The notes under the pieces were generated by a model, which was not told the DNA's origin, did no database searches, and saw nothing but the letters and a program-made list of their open reading frames with translations. Below are positions 45,401 through 57,151 of a stretch of 64,000 nucleotides of DNA, piece after piece. The DNA comes from Phialocephala subalpina (lineage: Eukaryota > Ascomycota > Leotiomycetes > Helotiales > Mollisiaceae). A program made the translations under genes and the position numbers. The first letter of the stretch is position 1; every line of letters starts with the position of its first letter. Location of the stretch: assembly GCA_900073065.1 (NCBI GenBank), contig FJOG01000012.1:109126-173125 (forward strand), in the 5' to 3' direction.

Positions 45401-46101
45401 GGGTGAGGAGTATTTGGGATACCTATGAGATTGGGGATTGATAGGGTTTGGGCATAGCTATTCAACCCATTCTATGGCATCCTTTGAATCCAATATCTGG
45501 GTGTGCTGCTACTCGCTCTCATGCCTGTGAGCTTTGCGAAACTTCCGGACGAGAACCTCTACACCCTTATTTTTTCATTGAAGCGAAACATTAGCGAGAA
45601 TATCCCTACGATTTTAGGCTCACATTCACTTCTAAAGCTTCATAAAAAGGCCTAAGAAGGTTTCATACATCGCAACCTGAGACGGATCTGAGTACTATAA
45701 TTTCTGTAAGTCTTGCTTGGAAGTTGATGCCGAGGTCTGCATTGATTCGAGGTCATCCTCAGAACCTGGAAATGCGGGGCATCGCACGTGATCCTGTCAA
45801 AATCTTGGCGCAAGGCGGTGGGCGAGAGGAAACTCGTCATCGCGCCTTCATCCCCATCTCAACATAACCAATCAACCCCTCTCACTTCTATTCAAGCCAA
45901 GGTACAATGTTTAACGAGCGTAAGATCTTCCCTACGGACATCTCCTTCTCCTCTTCCTTCTGGTTCTCTTCCTCTGTCACCACGATTCGACATTGCCAAT
46001 GTGGTTCGGTCGACGCGTCTTGATTATTCATTGCTCTATCCTCAATTGGTTGACAGACTCTCATTCACCTTCTTCAATACTTCTTATCTAGGCCTGCCAG
46101 C
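45401..46101. other. Intergenic, promoter of the Dug3 gene
   Basis: Pyrimidine-rich just before 46102 on the plus strand (TCTCCTTCTCCTCTTCC near 45945), as in fungal housekeeping promoters. No gene. Confidence 0.5.
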
Positions 46102-47214
46102 ATGTGTCGTTGGTTTGCATACGTCTCGGCCACAGAGCCAGCGCTCCTCGAAGATGTGCTCGTCACTCCTCCACATTCCCTCAGCAAACAAGTTCATGAA
46201 CACTACCTGCCAAAACTCCTCTCCCATAATCCGAAAGTCCATGCAGAACCGACGACCGAAGCCGAAATCACCGAACGAAACAGACTCTTCAACGTGGATG
46301 GTTTTGGAATGGCATGGTATACGAATGCTCATAGCATATTCTCCCACGGCCTCGGGAACATCACATTGTATCCTGCTGTCTACAAATGCATTCAGCCCCC
46401 TCTCCACGATAGCAATTTTCGAAGTATCTGTGCGAACACCTACAGCAATGTCCTTCTCGCGCATATTCGTGCTGCAACCTCGACACCCATCACACCAACC
46501 AACAATCACCCTTTCACGTTTGGGATTCATACTATAATGCACAATGGATATATCTCATCATTTGCGAAGATCAAGAGGCAGATGTGTGGAGAAATGACCC
46601 AGGAAGCATACGAGCATATCCAAGGCGGCACGGACACTGAACATTTCGCTGCTCTTTTGATGTCTTACCTGTGTCCAGAGGAGCCCGATCTGAAGCAGGA
46701 ACAGCCGACTGGAGAAGACGAAAGGGTGCCCAAGGCTTGGGGACTTTATCACGAGCCTTCCGAGATCCAGTCTGCCTTGGAGAAGACCATTGCCACGATA
46801 GTCAAGATTCAGCACAAAGTTCTTGGTCAGGCTGCTGGACCAAACGACCTCAATATATGTGTTACAGATGGCCGCTCCCTCGTTGCATGTCGATTCCGGA
46901 ATCACGCTACAGAGCAACCGCCATCGCTTTACGTCTCAACCACCGCTGGTGCGACGCTCAATAGGCAGTTTCCCGACCATCCTGCAGGACCGAATGGTCC
47001 AAATGGACCAAACAAACATGAGGGCAAGCAGGGCGAGGGTCACAACCCACACGCCAGAAATGCGACAGCAGACCATGGGAAGCATGCGATCATTGCGAGC
47101 GAGCCGTCGACGTACAACGACAAGGAGTGGACCTTAGTTGAGAAGAATAGGGTTGTACTTGTGGACAGTGTTGGTGACGTACAGATTGAAGAGATGAAAG
47201 CTTGGGGGAAGTGA
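46102..47214 (+). CDS. DUG3: Dug3, glutamine amidotransferase subunit of the glutathione-degrading complex
   Basis: Single exon, 370 aa. It starts MCRWFAYVSATEPALLEDVL: the Cys directly after Met is the N-terminal nucleophile of class II glutamine amidotransferases. Further class II landmarks are NVDGFGMAWY, LLAHIRAATSTPITPTNNHP and HTIMHNGYISSF (the HNG motif), and GGTDTEHFAALLMSYL. The C-terminus IIASEPSTYNDKEWTLVEKN matches Dug3 proteins. With the metallopeptidase Dug2, Dug3 cleaves the gamma-glutamyl bond of glutathione in the cytosol. A Gly/Pro/Asn-rich insert (GPNGPNGPNKHEGK) near residue 300 is unusual. The gene is intact although it is surrounded by pseudogenes. Confidence 0.95.
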   Translation: MCRWFAYVSATEPALLEDVLVTPPHSLSKQVHEHYLPKLLSHNPKVHAEPTTEAEITERNRLFNVDGFGMAWYTNAHSIFSHGLGNITLYPAVYKCIQPPLHDSNFRSICANTYSNVLLAHIRAATSTPITPTNNHPFTFGIHTIMHNGYISSFAKIKRQMCGEMTQEAYEHIQGGTDTEHFAALLMSYLCPEEPDLKQEQPTGEDERVPKAWGLYHEPSEIQSALEKTIATIVKIQHKVLGQAAGPNDLNICVTDGRSLVACRFRNHATEQPPSLYVSTTAGATLNRQFPDHPAGPNGPNGPNKHEGKQGEGHNPHARNATADHGKHAIIASEPSTYNDKEWTLVEKNRVVLVDSVGDVQIEEMKAWGK

Positions 47215-47381
47215 CTGTCTGAAATAAAAATTCAGGGTAGGAATGCATTTGGATTTGGAAATTGAACATTCAATGTCCTTTCTACAAGGACTACTTTGAC
47301 GAACCCACAAGTGGCAAATGCCTGCCGGACATCGAATGCTTGACGAAAACACGATTCGTCCATCAACTTTATTTTGCTGTA

Positions 47382-48305
47382 TCACTTTGATATGCATCCA
47401 CCACTGCTATTCTCTATGAAGATGCCGCCATAGATCTGCCCTTCGTGGATACCACTCTCTTGGAATCCATCATATACCACCCCTACAGTCTCGGTCGGCT
47501 TCTTAGCCATGCCAATCTGGTATTGTCCGCCACCACTGTCGTCGTTCTGCAAGGCCTTTGTAACTGCTCTCAGCGGCTCATATCTCAAGGAGTACCAGAC
47601 CTGAAGCGTACTGCAAAGAGGTCAGTTCATCCGTTTTTCATACAACGTTGCGAACTCACTTCTTCTCATAATCCAACGTAACAGCAAAGTTCTGCCAATC
47701 ATCCCACTCAATCTCCGTCATCCAGACCACATCATTATTCCTGTTGAGGATTTTCCACAAGTGTTTGTCTAACCCAGTCGTCGACACATTGCTCGTCTTC
47801 GCATAATCCCAGTATTGATCGAAAACTAGTTGCTCGCATAATCATTTGCCTCATGCCACACATTCATATACTCATGCGTCAAATTCATCCTCTTCTGCGG
47901 TTCCTGTTGCACACTCCAGTGGAATGTCCTCACACCGACATTGCTTGCATCGGAGCCATTTCCCATCACGAGACCAGCGCGACGGAATCCGATTTGTGGT
48001 TTTCCGCCACCGGGAAGGAAGATGGAGGAATCGTTGATTGTTAATTCGACTGCTTTCGAGGAAGCGAAGTCGAATCGAGACGCATCGACGTCCGGCAGGA
48101 GCAGAATTTCAGACCAAGACAAATTCTGCCCCTTGGTATATTTTGGGCTGAAAGGTGAGGAGTCGGTGTCAAAGAGGGAGAGAGTTGCGTTCTTAGGTAC
48201 ACCGCCCCAGAGTGTAATGGGGCATTTGATCGCTGATCAAGCCTTTGGATGTGCTGTTGTGACAGCTATCCAACGGGATGCAAAGACCAATTTGATCAGC
48301 ATCAT
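47382..48305 (-). pseudogene. GH131 beta-glucanase gene with stops and a frameshift
   Basis: On the minus strand a putative secretion start (MMLIKLVFASRWIAV) is followed after 22 codons by TGA (48237-48239). The same frame then gives KCPITLWGGVPKNATLSLFD, KYTKGQNLSWSEILLLPD and KPQIGFRRAGLVMGNG, all typical of GH131. It meets TAG at 47826-47828, inside the family motif N-Q-FS[IV]N.GIM (here N*FSINTGIM, implying CAG to TAG). A one-base loss near 47803 changes frame to TSNVSTTGLDKHLWKILNRN. An intron (GTGAGT..TTGCAG) leads to the correct GH131 end QESGIHEGQIYGGIFIENS. GH131 enzymes cut beta-1,3/1,4/1,6-glucans. This copy cannot make a full protein. Confidence 0.85.
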
Positions 48306-48988
48306 CTTAGGAAAGCTTTGAAGACAGACACTGAAGCGATCCTAAGACACCAACACCCAAGACATCGCAGGAGCTCCCTTGCTTTTATGTCTTCAAATCC
48401 ATAGCAAACAAAAATTAGATGGGCTGTCTGCAGGTACATGAGTTCGGAATCAGGCCAGTCGAGCCGTGATGCAGGGTCGACCAGATATGTTTTTTGGGCT
48501 CGCCTCTTTAGGGGCTAGAATTTATCCTAACTTTGTATCTTTTAGGCATCACGGCGCGCTCCTCTCCGTTCCGACAAGCAAGCTGGTTAGCACGACATTG
48601 TCTGTAAAGTCAATTTCGACTTCTGATGCCTTGACTTTTGCAGAAAGTCAGCATCACGCTGCCAGGAGAGAAGTCACAAGCAACAGCTGAAGCATCTACA
48701 CCGCACGTGATGCATACTTCTAGCGAGGAGGTATAGGGGCTCGGTTAGCCACAGCTTGATGAACAGGACATCAGCCGCGACCGCTTCCCTCGGTCGGACC
48801 AGACGTTCAATATGGGTAAATAAACATACCACTCGTGTAGCAGACGGTCTCTCATGAGGCCTTGCCTTCCGCAGGCACATATAGATCTCGAGGTATATGA
48901 TCATCTCTCTTATTTTTTACAGCAGGACTTGCGAACGTTGTTTCCTCCACGTCTTTCGTTCTCTGTGATTTTCTACACTTATCTTACA
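48306..48988. other. Intergenic, divergent from GH131 remnant to GH16
   Basis: Contains the GH16 promoter; no gene supported. The GH16 reading frame is open upstream of 48989 to 48854, but without signal-peptide-like sequence. Confidence 0.5.
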
Positions 48989-49876
48989 ATGCGTTCAAAT
49001 TTAGTGTCGGCCCTGTTCTTGGGCCTTACCGCCAGCATCAATCTTCCACCCGTCGCTGCGGTCCACACTATGATCCCCAAGACAAGTTTTGACAGCCAGT
49101 CCGACTTCGACGCAGACTGGAATTATCTTTATCCATGGGGAAGCGATCACAACGGCGGTGCCCGTATGACGAAGTCTAAAATCAACATTTCAGGAGGCGT
49201 CCTCACACTCACGGCCTCACCCGCCTCAGGCGAGAAACCCGCCTCAGGCGGGAAATCCATCCCAATCCACTACCTCTCCGGCACCATCCACGCAAAAGAA
49301 CATTTCAACGTATCTCGCTCGGGTGGCTACGACTTCAGCGCCGAATTCAAAGCTTCGACAACAAAAGGTACATGGCCAGCATTCTGGCTTACGGCAGTCG
49401 ATGGCTGGCCGCCGGAGGTGGATATGGCGGAGTGGAAAGGAAGTGGGAAAGTGAGTTTCAATACTTTTAATACGAGTAAGGAGGTTGAGGCTAGGGATGT
49501 TAAGTATGAGAGTCCGCGGGAGTGGCACAGTTTTAAGACGGAGGTTAGGGATGAGAATGGGAGAGATTTGGCGATCAGGTTTTTTATGGATGGGAAGGAG
49601 GTGGTGAGGCAAGTGGGGAAGGGGTTTTTGGGCAAGCCTATGTGGTTGTAAGTTTTACTTTCTTCTCTCGAAGTGGATGTGGGGAGTGTATGTGAGATTC
49701 TGATGAGTATTGTGGGTAGAATTATCGACTTGCAAATGGAGGGATCGTCTGGATCACCTGGTCCGAAAGATGGTGAGTGATCATTAGGTGTCCTTGTTAA
49801 CCTTGACTGTTCTAATCGAAGGATAGACACCTTGTTCCAAGTTCGCAACTTGGAGGTTTTGAGCTACAACCTGTGA
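48989..49876 (+). CDS. Secreted GH16 family glycoside hydrolase
   Basis: Predicted 253 aa, three exons (48989-49647, 49720-49772, 49827-49876). A signal peptide (MRSNLVSALFLGLTASINLP) is followed by a jelly-roll enzyme: DADWNYLYPWGSDHNGGARM, SGTIHAKEHFNVSRSGGYDF, FKASTTKGTWPAFWLTAVDG. The catalytic motif EVDMAEW fits E-x-D-x-x-E, with nucleophile and acid/base Glu. The C-terminal strand is VRNLEVLSYNL. GH16 members hydrolyse or transglycosylate beta-1,3-glucans, galactans or similar; substrate not determinable. A nine-base repeat (CCCGCCTCAGGCG, about 49218-49250) encodes a duplicated PASGEK/GGK segment. The start at 48989 was chosen because the signal peptide begins there. It is the only apparently working carbohydrate-active gene in the decayed region. 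Confidence 0.9.
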
Positions 49877-49944
49877 CAGAAAAGGGGAATTATGAACGGA
49901 ACCCAAACGAGCGAAACACCTTTGCTAAGGAAACTTCTCTTGTC

Positions 49945-52178
49945 TCAATGTCTTGACTTCACTCCCTCAGTTCCCGAACCTCGGTTCGCGCCTCGCTTGT
50001 TTCGATCGAAGTTGGCGAGCTCGATGTGGCGGTAGGTACCTCGCACAGAGTCGGGGAGAGAACACCTTTCTCGTCTTTGACGACTTTCTGGATGCACTGA
50101 AGGCTCGAGCATAGTTTGTCTGCCGCGAATACTTGGATGCCACTCATCCTGCTCCGTGGCTACCTGAAGCATCTCCCCTCTAGCGGTCACTGGAATTTCC
50201 TCAGCACATCTCTCCCAAGTTCCAAGGCCAGCTTCTTCAAACGCCATGCGCTGAAGTTGAAGTGCTGAGTGAAGATTCCAATACGCTTGTCGGTCAATTT
50301 GCCGTTTCCACTGTTTTTTAATCCAGCCGACTGCTGTCTCGAAGAAGAGACTGGACAGGACGATCAGCCCTCCTAGCCCAACTACGAGACCTATTGCAAG
50401 CACACTGAATGAAACATATCCACCATTTCGTATGATGACCCTATCGCAATACCACTGAAGACTGGTATCATTTGCAGCAGCATTAGCGGCATATCTTGAA
50501 TCTCTTCCGGATGGTCCAGTGGCAATCTCGGCCATACCGCGTTGGATGAGATTGATCCCAGTAGAGAACAAGTTTGATTCTTCCAGAATTCACTGATCAG
50601 CCGCTATTGGAGTTGACTCAAAAGTCATCAAGTTGTTGGATGCTAGCAACGAAGAAGCCAAGAGGAGAATGAGCTGAAACAATTCTGCATCCTGAATGGC
50701 CAACCCTATTATGTTTGCGAGCATGAGCTGATTGTCCGTATCGAAAGGTCGGATTGATTGAAACTATACAATGACTCTAAATCCATCTGCGGCGAGCATC
50801 TTGTTGCCGAGTCCTTGGGACGATTAGGGTTGCAGATGTGATGTTGCTCCAGGCATCCCAGGACCGAAACTGGTTTGTCAATCGCGTGCACCGTGAAGTT
50901 TGTCCTTTTGTCTCCAGAGTCAGAGTGACTGACGACGTCTTGGAGTTTTGACTTATGAGCTGAAAGCCATAGATCATCACTGGGTTCCAAGTAGAGCCCT
51001 TCGAAAGCGGCAAAGTCTAACGTGGTACTGCCGTTTGGTGAAACTAATTCAGGGATGGGAGCAAATTCATCCATCGGGCTTCCGGGATATCCCACGACGG
51101 GACTAAATCGCAAAAGAATCAGCATCGTTCAAATATAGTGAGAGATTCAAAGCCTCACATGACTGTGTACATAGAGTTATCCAAATTTGCATTATATCCA
51201 AGTGCCAACTGTTTGTAATCCGAGTGGACATACGTCGCATTTATCAAGCTCCCAAACTCGTCCAGAGATAAAAGCATATAATTATTTGGACCATAATATG
51301 CCGCAGTGTAGTTGTAGCCTCGGCCATTCCACGTTGAATTCCCGCTCACTATATATCCCTCTGTCGCGATAGGTGAGCAAGACATAGTCTTGCGGTAAAG
51401 TACTCGGTCAGATCGTTTGCTGTTGACGCCAAAATCATCGCGTGAGCCTAGCAGCCCAGTGTCAAGATACAGTGACCCATATTCAGGACCAAGACACATT
51501 TTCGATGAAAATGAGCAAGAAGAATTCCTGGAGGTGGTAAATGACAATTGGTTGCGCTTGAAAACATTGCATTGCGGGGACGCTTGATACCCGTTGAGGC
51601 AGTCTGTGACATACTTTCTACTCAAGTCGACATTCTCCCGGCGGTAAGCATTGAAGTCCGTGTACTGGGTAAGAGCTGAGGGTCCGTAGGATTTTCAATG
51701 CCGAGGTTAGTCACAATTTGAGACCAGATCCCACAATTCAGGTTCCTAACTAGGATCTCATATTGCTGACTCGGGCTAGGGTGAAGGACAGGATACAAGC
51801 AGCGGTGAACAAAAGCAGATGTGAAAGTCTGAGTAGAAGTAGGCCAATGGTTTTTTGGAAACTTCCAACGCCTCTCAACCTCCAAGCCCAACCGATTCGT
51901 CCGAGCCGCCAAATGGCGGCCGAAGCTACCCCTGTATTGCGTAGAACAGCTTGCTGTTAGAAGGAGATGCCAGGCCGAGGGCCGGGTGTTGATCTGAACT
52001 GGTGAACCAAGAAGCGTATGGTTCCCCATGATTTACTTCCAGCTAGTGACACGAAAAGGGCAAGAACAGCGACGAGAATAACTCCGACTCGGGGAGATAC
52101 TGTATGAGTTGCTCCTAGGACTGCACCTTTGGACTCGTTTATCCAGATACCGGTGTAGTATGTGGAACTCGTAGCCAT
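49945..52178 (-). pseudogene. Multi-pass fungal membrane protein gene, multiply disrupted
   Basis: The 5' end (52178) reads WINESKGAVLGATHTVSPRV and a TM helix, then SWGTIRFLVHQFRSTPGPRP, TAA at 51957-51959, and in the same frame QQAVLRNTGVASAAIWRLGR. Frame changes occur near 51765 and 51690. The remainder YRRENVDLSRKYVTDCLNGY, a Cys-rich ectodomain (CSFSSKMCLGPEYG) and, after an intron (GTGAGG..TTTAG), VVGYPGSPMDEFAPIPEL follow. Another frame change lies near 50730, and TGA at 50590-50592 sits where related proteins have Trp (DQ-W-x-LE). The final part has TM GGYVSFSVLAIGLVVGLGGL and a cytosolic tail. This is a large uncharacterised Pezizomycotina family (N-terminal TM block, glycosylated Cys-containing ectodomain, late TM). 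Five independent lesions make it a clear pseudogene. Confidence 0.8.
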
Positions 52179-53882
52179 CGTGGTTGTGTCGACAGTCTAC
52201 GAAAGCCTCTTTAACATGAGTGGTCAGACTCAGACCTTGGACCAGAATGGTGACTCTCGAAGACTGGGACGTACTTTGGACCGCTCACTTCTGGTGTAAT
52301 GAAAAGCACTTCGTTCAAGAATGTTATATATGTGATAACGGCAACTCGAGATCATCAATTGCGTGATTGTCGTGTTTCTCTAGTAGAACTTCGAAAGTGC
52401 TAATAAGCTTGAATCGAGGGCCCCTGGTGGAATTTCCTATAGGCACCGATGTTGGACCCTGCAGCTTATGAATGCTCGTAAGATGGGCAAACATGCGAAT
52501 TAATAACGTCCAAGGCGTTAAGCTCAGGGAAGGAGAGGGTTCTGCATATAAATTTGGTGAGATTGTCACTGACTATGCCCAATCTGAAAGTATGCCGGCA
52601 GCCGCTCCGGTATGCAGTACCGTTCCTTATGTCGAGCTTACCCGAAGCTTTAGGAAAGTCTGAACATTTTGCCAATTGATTTGACCCGATTGGCGCGCGT
52701 TAATCAATCGTAGGAGTTTACCCATATTGCAGCCATGTGCTGTGCCTCGCTTCCACCGGGCTTCGCCCCCTAACTCCCGGCATAACCTCAACCAAGAAAT
52801 ATTACTTCAATTAATTCGCGACGATGCAAATCTAAAGTTAGTGAGAGAAGATGAGCAGTGCTTAGCTAGCAAAGGAAGCCAACGCGGTACAAGCCTCGAT
52901 GAGGAAGTCTTGGGGCACGAGCCATAGATTGCGCACCCCCCCCAAAGAGAGAATACTTTACATCGAAGCAACAAAGGAAAGCATTAGGCTGATATCTACC
53001 ACCCTTCCTACAACTGAAGTCTCGAATCTTTCTCCTTCTCGGCTCGGATTATCTCCTCCAATTCTCTTCTCAGGGCCAAAGATGTCGAGTCTTGAGACTC
53101 GATCACTCTCTTCGCGACCGGTTTCCAGGGTTATAGGTATACTGGGCACTTGAGAAGGTTATTCAGGGTGTTCATAATGCTACTTAAAGTAGTGTGCTCG
53201 TTCTCAAGGAGGCGACCAGTTAAATGCTTTCCTTCCAAGGTCTTCACAACCTCTGCGAAACGCCGATCCTTGAATATATCGATCTGGGTGAGATCCAAGT
53301 TTCCTGCAAGAATTAAGACTTCATGATAGGAGTGTCTTGCATCGAGGCTGCTGAAGGCGATGGTGGAAACGTGGGAGGAGGATGTGGTGAGGTGTTGCAT
53401 CCAACAACCCCAAGTGGTGCGGACAAACCAAGTCCTCTTGGATGGTGTGCAAGCGGGGTGGCCGAGGCATTTGGTGTAGGGGCAAACACAGAGGGTTTAG
53501 CAGAAGTATTGAGGCTAGCAGCCTCTTGTGAAGGATCTAGGGGTTGTGAGGTCGTCGTTGTGGTCTTTAACAGAAACAGCAGGTTGAAAGCGTTATCGCT
53601 AACAACCTCTGGTTGAGCTGTCTTTGCACCTACAAACAAAATTTCCACGTCTGCGTAGAGTAATTTGCTGTTCTTATGTTTCTCAGCCCGATGATCGACT
53701 CCAAAATATGTTGGAGGGTCTTCATGCTGTCCATGGACGAGTCAACTCCGAAAGTAAGTACTGCTCGGAGGATATCGTCCCAGGCATACAAGGGTGTCGG
53801 GTAGGCACACTTGATGTTGATTTTATCTACCAATTTGACGAGGCGCGGGAATTCCGAAGCTTCGTAGGAGGTGAAGCTGTAT
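52179..53882. other. Decayed or non-coding region
   Basis: No intact gene. On the minus strand, protein-like fragments occur, such as LVDKINIKCAYPTPLYAWDD (53630-53998) and FKDRRFAEVVKTLEGKHLTG (53131-53400), in different frames. They may be the C-terminal part of the helicase remnant next door or of another lost gene. Families not recognised. Confidence 0.4.
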
Positions 53883-55457
53883 TTATTGCCGTCGGTTATG
53901 CTCGCCGTCTCCTGGACTAAAGGATCTGTGGTGATCTCCAGAAGGAAGCATGCCCAGCTCGCCTGACCCAGATGCCCGGTTTTGCGCGCTTGGGACATTC
54001 TCTCGAATACCGTCGTCGTCCATGCCTATCACCAAGGGAGATGTCTTCATAGCATCCTCACGCAATCGTCGTTCGGCGTCTAGAACGAGCCTGTTGACCT
54101 TCTTGCCAATGAATGGTTCGATCGGTATTGTGCAGTGCTCACGGATTACTCGCCCGAACTTACTACACCAGTCGAATATCTGGCGAAGGACCTCTTCATG
54201 TTGATACTTAGTAGCCTCCTAGGGGACAGTCTCTTGCACAGCCTCTGCCTCGAAGTCGTAGCTTGCACGGGGCTCAACATTGTGTCTCTTCTGCGAGTAT
54301 TGGCCAACACCGCTCGTATCCCCAATCGGCATCGGCTTGGACTTATGACGAGTCATAGTAACTGCATTTTTTTGCTTATCCGCGACGAAGCCTGTCTTCC
54401 CATGATCAGACCCAGAGGTGGTGAAGTCGTAATATACGACTTGTGCATCGTACCCTTGAAAAATGTTAGCAGTAGCAACTTGGATGCCAACTAAATCTAA
54501 GTATTCTGCATCGATCAACACCTCGAGGTACTTGCGTCATTGGAGCAAGCATGGTACCACAATAACAATATCGGAGTTTTTGACCTCGACATTATTCTTC
54601 TAGCAGTAGTCCTTGAAAGAGTGGATGTATTGCAGTGTAACGTTGACGTGGTCCGCGTTGCCCTTGGAAGTGCCGTTGATCTCCCTGTATGAAAAGGAGT
54701 TTGAGGTATCTATAAGGGTAGGATAATCCCGACCCTTTGGAGAGGGCGCGACTCGCGAGGCTTTGGAGGGTCTCATTTCAGATGCACTCAAGGAAGTCAC
54801 CCAATACTCGAAAGCTGTAGCAATAGGGAAGTCCTCTAGATTCTGAGGGTCCTCTCGATTCTGCCAGCGTAGAGGATATCGTTGGAGAGCTTAAACTGTC
54901 CTGGGCACATATGCAACTGCTGAGGTTGCATATAGCTTCGCCAGTTGAGGATGTGCAGGTTCTGAAGAAGAGAAATCTTCAGGTCCGGCGGGAATGGGTT
55001 CACCAAATTTCCGTTCTCATCCTTGACGCCGTTTGAACCACAAATGGAGGCAACTGCGCGACATCGCTAACTAGGAAAACTGGCTTGTCTTTAAGCGCGG
55101 TGGGCGTTTCCAGCTTCGTCGCTCTCCTTGGTCCTGTCCTTGGCCTCCGCTTCTTCCCAGCACCTGTTATGCAGCGCCACTATCTTCCACGGCATACTTG
55201 GACGCTTCTTCATTGCGGCTCTCTTGTTTGTTCTTTTGGAGCCTTTGGGCTTCAGCAAAGGTTTGAAAGACATTTTCCAGGGTAATTAGAGGATACTTGA
55301 GCTTGGATCTTAGAACGATGAGTCTTTTTGTGCGATGAGTGGGTTGTGAGGCGAGGGTTCGAAGCAACGAGGTCGGATTGAGTAGTAAGCCAGCCTTACT
55401 CCACGTCCAGTGTAAAGAAGAAAAAGCGAAAGCTGCCCAAAAATGCGTCGTCTGCAC
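53883..55457 (-). pseudogene. UPF1-like SF1 helicase remnant
   Basis: Read on the minus strand, helicase motifs appear in order: motif III as PVFLVSDVAQLPPF (about 55040-55080), then LKISLLQNLHILNWRSYMQP and LSNDILYAGRIE, the strand SDIVIVVPCLLQ, motif V VATANIFQGYDAQVVYYDFT and motif VI KQKNAVTMTRHKS followed by IGD. From 54800 to 53883 a single reading frame is interrupted by TAG (54600), TGA (54537) and TAG (54219). Upstream parts are in other frames. The motif I/II region was not found, so the 5' end is missing or unrecognised. The family (UPF1/ZNFX1/NFX1-type helicases) acts in RNA decay or small-RNA pathways; this copy is dead. Confidence 0.7.
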
Positions 55458-55795
55458 TTCCGTCCCAGAACCGTGGTTCTCCAGCCATTCCCATCATCTG
55501 GATGAAATTTCGGGCCTGCTATACGCTCAAGGGATCTCCTCCAACCTCCCTCTCGCCTTTAGGTCAATGATGAACGGACAGGATGTCGCACCTCGGCGGA
55601 GCATCCAGCAGTCAGGGCTATAGGGTGGGGAATCGGGAAGATGGGCACGCCAGCAGCTCGAAATCAAGCGTGCCGCAGACCCTCAGCGATATTGATAGGT
55701 GGATCTATCACACTGATCTCTAAGAATTCGGAAAGAATCTACAGTAAGCCGCTAATGCCGTCTTTCCTAATGACACGAAATCACGATATACGGAA

Positions 55796-57151
55796 GTTTC
55801 AGTGCTTATACTACGCTGGACAGACGAGGATCCTAACTTACCGGTGTTATAAGAAATTAATGAGCTCTTCCGGGTTTTCTGCGATGACTACAACTACGAA
55901 ACGGAGCATTGGACGATACCAAATGAGGACTGCCACTACAGACTCACTGAGAAGATCATGAACTATGTAAGACCGGTAAAAGAGAGCAAGTCGCACTTGA
56001 AGATTGTTTACTATGCCGGACATGCACGGCTTTCAGAGACTCGAGTGCTAGAATGGACCAGGTAAGGAGCACGCCCTCATATGGCCAGCCTCGTCTGTAT
56101 TCAACATCAAAAGCTTACAACGCTGACTTATTTGCTTTCTCAATGGTTGGAGGAACAATAAGAATTGGAAGTGACCCTCAGTCACGTGGGGTGGTATCCA
56201 AACCATCCTGGAGGCCTCTCCAAATGATGTCCTAATTCTATTGGATTGTTGTGCATTAGGAACCGCTAATGCTAGTGGAGGACATGGTGCCAATGAATCA
56301 TATCTGCATGTGCTTATAATGAGATTGCCAATGGTGTTGGGCCGTACTCATTCACAAACGCTTTAGTAGCCGAGCTCCGACTTCTTAGCCATCGACCATC
56401 CTTCAGCGTCGGAGAGCTGTACCAGAAGATCCTTTTCCGAATTCAGTTCCGGATGACAGAGGAACTATACGTGGACGGCACACACAGGGAAAGACGCCCG
56501 GCTCCAACTCACCTTGTCTTGACACATGGTGGTTCAGCATCGAGGGTGCTCCTAGACGGAGTGGTAGAGCAATCAATGGTGGCAAATATAATGCATTGAT
56601 GATCTATCTAATGCTACTGGCTAGGAGTACTAGTAGTGAGGATGTCATCCCATGGCTCTTTCCTCACAGAGGGGCATTCAATTCCCCGCCAGGGTAGGCC
56701 CCAAGCATAGTGTAAATGATCCAGCTTCAGAATCCGACCTTGCGAGATTGGTTACTATGGGAGAGTATGGCAACACTGCTGAGCCTAGCCTCGGTCGAAA
56801 ACAAGGTCGAGGTGCGTCGATGTCAGTCCCCTCAGAAAGAACCGATCCTCCATCCAGCCTCGATTCCCGGTTCCAGAATCCTCACGTCGATTAAGCAGCA
56901 AGCAACCCTGGATCACCTCGGTTACTATTTCTGTCCGACTTCGAGAGACATCCAGCCCCTGTGAAGACATGGTAGAACTCTTTACTGAGTGGCTTCGAAA
57001 CTTTCCCACAATTGCCGATGAGATGAGAGTAGAAGTCTCCTTTGACAGCTACTTGTCCACTATTCTCATCTCTCTGCCGGTTTCCATCTCTGCTTACATC
57101 CCCCGAGATCCTTCTATCATCTCTCTGGGCCCGGTAACCTCAGCGAACAGG
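55796..57151 (+). pseudogene. Caspase-like (peptidase C14) protein, broken
   Basis: Plus-strand fragments spell a fungal caspase-like protein: VSVLILRWTDEDPNLPVL, then TAA (55850-55852, probably CAA for Gln), EINELFRVFCDDYNYETEHW, LKIVYYAGHARLSETRVLEW with the catalytic His. After a GTAAGG intron comes TWGGIQTILEASPNDVLILL followed by DCCALG with the catalytic Cys. A base loss near 56298 shifts to ISACAYNEIANGVGPYSFTN and ALVAELRLLSHRPSFSVGEL. The C-terminal domain is FTEWLRNFPTIADEMRVEVS to SIISLGPVTSANR. Type C14 fungal proteins with this C-terminal module are usually linked to regulated cell death or NLR-like signalling; exact role unknown. Both catalytic residues survive, but the open frame does not. 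Confidence 0.72.
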
